A stretch of 64,000 nt of DNA from Tyto alba (lineage: Eukaryota > Chordata > Aves > Strigiformes > Tytonidae). Where the stretch lies: positions 13,226,386 to 13,290,385 of the forward strand of contig NW_024881330.1 in NCBI RefSeq assembly GCF_018691265.1. Direction: 5' to 3'. Both the position numbers and the translations under genes were made by a program. Below the pieces are notes generated by a model that was given only the letters and a program-made list of their open reading frames with translations, was not told the DNA's origin and did not search any database. This document shows positions 59,601-64,000 of this stretch, in pieces; the stretch's first letter is position 1; each line of letters begins with the position of its first letter.

Positions 59601-62600
59601 TTACTTGCAGTCTGAGGCAGTACTCTTAGAGCTCCACAAGTACTTTCAGGACAGCACAGCAGAACGACCACAGATTGAAGCAGCTACATTTGACAAAGAT
59701 GAGTGTGTCTCTGTCTAAATGTTAATTTTGTTTTCACCATCATCACTGTACTGTCAAGAAGTAATTTTTTTTTTTTATCCCGTATTAAGTTTTGTCAGCT
59801 GAGGATCATGGCTATATTTCAGTTTTCCCCTAACTTGGGCTAGAACTCGAACACTTCATAGCAAGGACACAAATTAAATCACATCAGTTCTGACGGTCCT
59901 CACATGTCCTACCCACACATATTCACAGCAAGTCGTATTATACAACTGAAAAAATAAATTCTGGGGCACTTCAGGTATCAGCATAGCTGCAGCACATATA
60001 GATGGACATTGTATATATTAAGGACAATAATATAGTAGGTTTTTAAATGACACTTTCCCAACATGAGATTTGAGTGCGAAGCCTCTCAGCTGAGTTTTGC
60101 AGAGTAGATAAGCCAGGGAGAAGTTTTTAAGGAAGGACAAAGCATTTCAGCATGGTTTTCTTTACAATCTAAGGTTTGTAACAGCTATACTCTAACAGTA
60201 AAGCATAAACCTAAATTACACAGTATAAAATAAGCCAAATTTATTGTCAGTGGTTCCTTTGGTGTTACCCAAGATCACTCCATCTACACCATATTCATTA
60301 CATTGGGGTGGAACTGTACCAACAACCCTCAGGTGAAGTGTTACTAAACACCTGAAGTAGAATTGTCAGGATGTTTCACACACACAGCACTCAGCCCAGA
60401 TATAACATGCGTATATATATCTAGTAAAATTACTACCCCCAATCAGATCTTAAATACAATGCCTGCATTAAACCAACAACTAACCTGAGTTCATTCATGC
60501 TGATACAACTGTTGTTCAGTATGGACAGTGACACATACTCAGCTAAGCAAACTGGTATGTATCAACAACCAGCTTTAATGGATCAAGATGACATTACAAG
60601 CCACCAACATGCTAAGGGTGCTTTTTACTGTCTCTCCTTCCAATTCAGCTCTCATAGCTGATACATCCTTACTTACTGTACCTGAAATGTATTTATGACA
60701 TTGTAGTTTGTACTAAACTGTCCTCTTTTCCCCATAAAAATCCCATCCTACTGGCAGTCCATATATTAATGGTCTGTACATTCTTTTCTACCCATGAGTT
60801 AGGGTTGAAAGGTATGCTAGATCCTGCTAAACCTGAGCTGTAAGCCAGTCCCACAAGCAATACCAGGCCACATAGAGAAAGTTCATGAAGTTTTTTCAGA
60901 ATTCAAATTTTCTTAAGCTCTATACTCTTTCAGACTCACTCCAGAGCTTGAATTTCACCTCCCTTTCCCTCTCCTCCTCCCTCCCTGCCCACCCCCCACT
61001 TTTTTTTTATTGTTTTGTTCTGCTTCAGTAACAGGAATTCTGCCTCAATTTCTTAGGAAAATTACAGTGCACAGGTTTGACTGCCTATAGTAAGCCAAGC
61101 CTTATGCATTTACAGACAGACTTCTCAAGGAGGACTTAGTAAATTTGTACTCTCTCGCCTAATATGATTTGTCTATATCTAATACTTGTTACTCTAACAT
61201 GGGGAGACACATGCACACCATTTTTCAGTAAATTGCAGACCTTTGAGAAAGAAGACAACCTCTTAAAGTCTCATTTTTATGGTCTTCAAACAGTACAAAA
61301 ATCACAAAGGCCCTCCTTCTTTGAAAAGCAAGGAGTGAAGTTTTACCACCTAGGATTACCAACTCTGACATTTTTAATTTTAGTTTCTCTTGTCCTGATC
61401 CACATCCCCCTCCCCCACAATCTGACAGTTTCTAATGAAACAATTTGTTGAATCGAACAATAGCAGAGCAACAGCTGCTAATTGCTCAACATTAAACCAT
61501 TTACAGGATCTAGACTGCAGTCTGTACAAGATCTTGAGTATTTTCCTTCACCTCCTCTTATGCTTCAGCTGTCTACGTCCCCTTTTATTCCTAGTTTTCA
61601 GACACTACACTCAGAATTTACTAGGCAAGATCCACAAAGATATAAGGAATGTTCATTAAAAACTTACTGTGAACTACACTGAAGTCTAATGAACCGGCAA
61701 GCTGAGGACCTGAATCAATTATCTTATCAATAGCAGACTTCTCTGATGTAGTACAAATCTAGGTAAAAGAAATCATTACTTTTTTGTAGAACTGAGTCTA
61801 TGCAACTTACTTAATATCACTCAAAAAAATCCCAAACATTTCAGCCTCAAATCAGTCACAAGTAACATAAGAATACAGGAAGTAACCCATGTTATTAATA
61901 AAAACATTTGCATTAAAGAATTCACTATAGTTCCATTTAAAGTCTTAAAATTTTTTACTCATCTCCGCACAATTTTATGCGTGCTCTAGGAACAGTACTT
62001 AATTGCACAGGTATTTGGCAAATGAAGTCCACAGTGTGATAGGTTTGCTCTTTAGAACTTCCAAACCAAGTGTCCAGCCACACAATTGGAAGATTTCTAG
62101 AAAGAGGTCCATTACAATATCAAAGTAATGTGCTTCAGGTTGACTACTCTGGGTTGATGGGATGTCAGAAGATAAGTAGCCACTGCCTAAGATATTCCAA
62201 ATAGTAGTCAAAAAAAGATTCCACTGCTGCTTTAAATATGTTCTAATTTAAACAAAAGACTTACAGAGAAGGAATTAGATCCAGAAGAAATGACTAGCTG
62301 ACTGTAAAAAGAAACTGCTGAGAATGGGAGTAAGGATGAAACATTAAATCAGCCCACAAATTTTTCATGTGCAAACAATGAAAAAAATAAGGAGACACGA
62401 GAAGCAGAAACAATGAAAACACACCAAAGAAAGTCCACTAACATTCTGATTCTAATTATACAGACAACGAAGAGTCAGTCAAAACTGAGCTGTCAGGGCT
62501 TAAATACAAAATTTAGGGAAACTTATTTTGTTGCTTGTTCACTGCAAAGCACTTTATCACACATAATAGTTACCACAAATTAGATGAAACAAAGCCACCT

Positions 62601-62932
62601 CAGAACTGTACGTAGTAAAAAAGTACACAGGAGGGAGAGGGCAGAATATTTCAACAAAACAAACATCACAATTTCCATCAGTTCCAATCTCTATTTCCAT
62701 AAAAGAGTTGTTATAAACCCGCAGCATAATCTTGGTGTATTCTACACAAAGGAAGTCCCTGTTTTCAGAGACTATCTGTATTCAACCAAAATTAGAGGTA
62801 CAATCCATATTAAAATACCTTGATGTCATCCTCAGTGATGTAGCCAGACTGCACGACCCACCACGCTTCTATGGAAATCTCCACAGGTTTCACAGGTAAC
62901 AGATCATGGGCAGTTTTCCTTCTGAAAAATTT
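44683..62932 (-). CDS. FAM91A1: FAM91A1, 3' nineteen coding exons (5' part beyond right edge)
   Basis: FAM91A1 acts at the trans-Golgi network, where with TBC1D23 it bridges endosome-derived vesicles to golgins; it also joins the WDR11 complex (established for mammals). Exons, in transcription order: 62819-62932, 61668-61758, 59339-59401, 58170-58276, 57360-57398, 57142-57254, 56095-56213, 55573-55685, 55289-55375, 54412-54544, 53576-53724, 52991-53125, 50742-50855, 49752-49824, 48409-48558, 47789-47896, 47377-47500, 46265-46334, 44683-44859. All have GT-AG sites and phases agree; together they give 2079 nt ending in TAA (44683-44685), or 692 residues. Diagnostic stretches include [40 protein letters not shown] and [17 protein letters not shown]. 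Counting back from the mammalian length of 838, the first visible exon starts near residue 147. No stop or frameshift occurs. The last residues ([10 protein letters not shown]) differ from the mammalian end. It is not a processed copy, because introns are present. Confidence 0.97.
56425..56451. repeat. A27 homopolymer in a FAM91A1 intron
   Basis: Twenty-seven consecutive A's (T's on the coding strand) lie between the exons at 56095-56213 and 57142-57254. A second run of 14 A's follows near 56487-56500. They are likely length-variable; no attached retroposon body is evident. Confidence 0.95.
57399..57420 (-). promoter_or_regulatory. FAM91A1: Splice acceptor with a pure T20 polypyrimidine tract
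   Basis: On the minus strand a run of twenty T's (57401-57420) ends directly in AG before the 39-nt exon at 57360-57398 ([13 protein letters not shown]). This is an unusually long uniform tract serving one of the smallest exons of the gene; length changes could affect its inclusion. Confidence 0.8.
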
Positions 62933-64000
62933 CTGCAGTGGTACAGTCCATTTGAGATAGTAATAAAGAGCACTTCACATGTGCAGAGACACATTTACCT
63001 TTACATAAACTGATTTTTACAAAAATTCATTTTTAGGTACATTATATTCACAGACTGGACACAAACAAATACTATTAGCCTCATAATTTAGTAAGTTTCC
63101 CTCCTCTCTCAAATCACACGAAAATAGGAAGGAAAATAATTCTTTCCATCTGATACTGTTAAGTCTTCCCATAAACCCGTATTTTGATCCATATTGTGTG
63201 TGTCACTAGTTAAAAAACCACACAATTCAAACACACTAGGATCAAGTCCAAATTTAAACTATTTGTGACATTTTCCACTCTGAACCAGTAAGAGAGCACA
63301 GCAAACAAAGTATACAAATAGGGTATTTTAAAGAAGATCAATGATGTCAAAAATAGAATTTTAGGAACGTACTTTATTTACTTTAAAGGACAAAGTACCC
63401 CACATTCTCAATGGGCATAGTGCTAAAAAGTACAGTGAATATCAGTCCAAGAAAAAAAAAAAAAGAGGTTACTGTTTATTTATAGACCTAAATAGCTTCT
63501 CTTCAGCTGCAAAGCCATTACTTTTTGGTTCACTATCAACTTCATATTTTGGTAAGCACACTTTTGGTTGAAGGAATACTGTGAAGATACTGCAAGAGCA
63601 CTTACAAGTTTCCTGAAGAAAGGAACTGTTGCAAACTAAGGGTTCTACTTCTATCAACAGTCATAACAATGTTTTCCACATGTGCTGTTCACGTGCAAGG
63701 ATGCCTGTTCACTCATCACCATTGCCATCAAGGAAAATATACATACTACAAAAATTTACACCTAGACAGAGTACTGTCTCAGAACAAACTCCAGTCGCAA
63801 CTGCACTCATACAAACATGGAATAATTCTTCCAGAACCAGTATCTTTATCCCATGTTTATACTGGCCAGAAGACATGAGTTATCTGATGCCATATAGTAA
63901 ATATAGCTCTGAAAATATGCGATTTAAAAAAAAGAAAACAAACAACCACACACACACAACCAAAAACAAACGTAGCACTGAGTATACGTTAGTATACTTT
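62933..64000 (-). other. FAM91A1: Upstream intron of FAM91A1 (partial)
   Basis: The exon ending at 62932 has a CTGCAG acceptor, so transcription comes from beyond the right edge. No further FAM91A1 exon was recognised up to 64000. The stretch is AT-rich with a short CA repeat near 63947-63957. Confidence 0.6.

Noticed and set aside
44683..62932. FAM91A1 as a processed or broken pseudogene
   Set aside because: Nineteen exons with GT-AG introns join in one open frame without a stop, so it is a normal spliced gene.

Overview
This window is vertebrate, and specifically bird, nuclear DNA. The evidence is GT-AG spliced genes, CR1 LINE 3' ends with the typical avian terminus, ERVL-type and class-I-type retroviral LTRs, and a FAM91A1 gene with vertebrate exon structure. 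No prokaryotic features (operons, CRISPR, rRNA, tRNA) were seen. The species cannot be named from the sequence alone.

Left part (1-29304): two head-to-tail copies of a segmental duplication of about 14.5 kb. Copy A runs from the window edge to 14787 and copy B from 14788 to 29304; they differ by roughly 0.5-1 % by eye. Each copy carries a GC-rich block (about 350-6200 in A, 15330-21180 in B) holding a compact, many-exon RhoGAP gene of the ARHGAP20/TAGAP-like type on the + strand. It encodes an N-terminal MG..CC motif, a PH-like domain and a RhoGAP domain. Both copies look damaged, in different ways. Copy A has an in-frame TAG just before the catalytic exon. Copy B has an extra G that shifts the frame in an upstream exon, and its catalytic arginine finger has become glutamine. 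The rest of each copy is AT-richer non-coding DNA with two CR1 fragments and an ERVL-like LTR fragment at the end. Copy A alone carries a 455-bp solo LTR with a 4-bp target duplication, so that insertion followed the duplication. The duplication junction is visible at 14787/14788.

Middle (29294-41738): the rest of an inverted ERVL-like LTR, then about 12 kb with no gene I can recognise. It holds three perfect-stem inverted repeats near 36.4 and 37.4 kb.

Right part (about 41739-64000): a FAM91A1 gene on the minus strand. Nineteen exons chain in one open frame (2079 nt, 692 codons plus stop) from about residue 147 to the C-terminus, followed by a likely 2.9-kb 3' UTR. The 5' exons lie beyond the right edge. 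FAM91A1 works in vesicle capture at the trans-Golgi network. It appears intact, and nothing suggests it works with the RhoGAP copies.

I did not find a new biological system. The most informative content is the young tandem duplication of a probably dying RhoGAP gene, with different lesions in each copy and a datable retroviral insertion.
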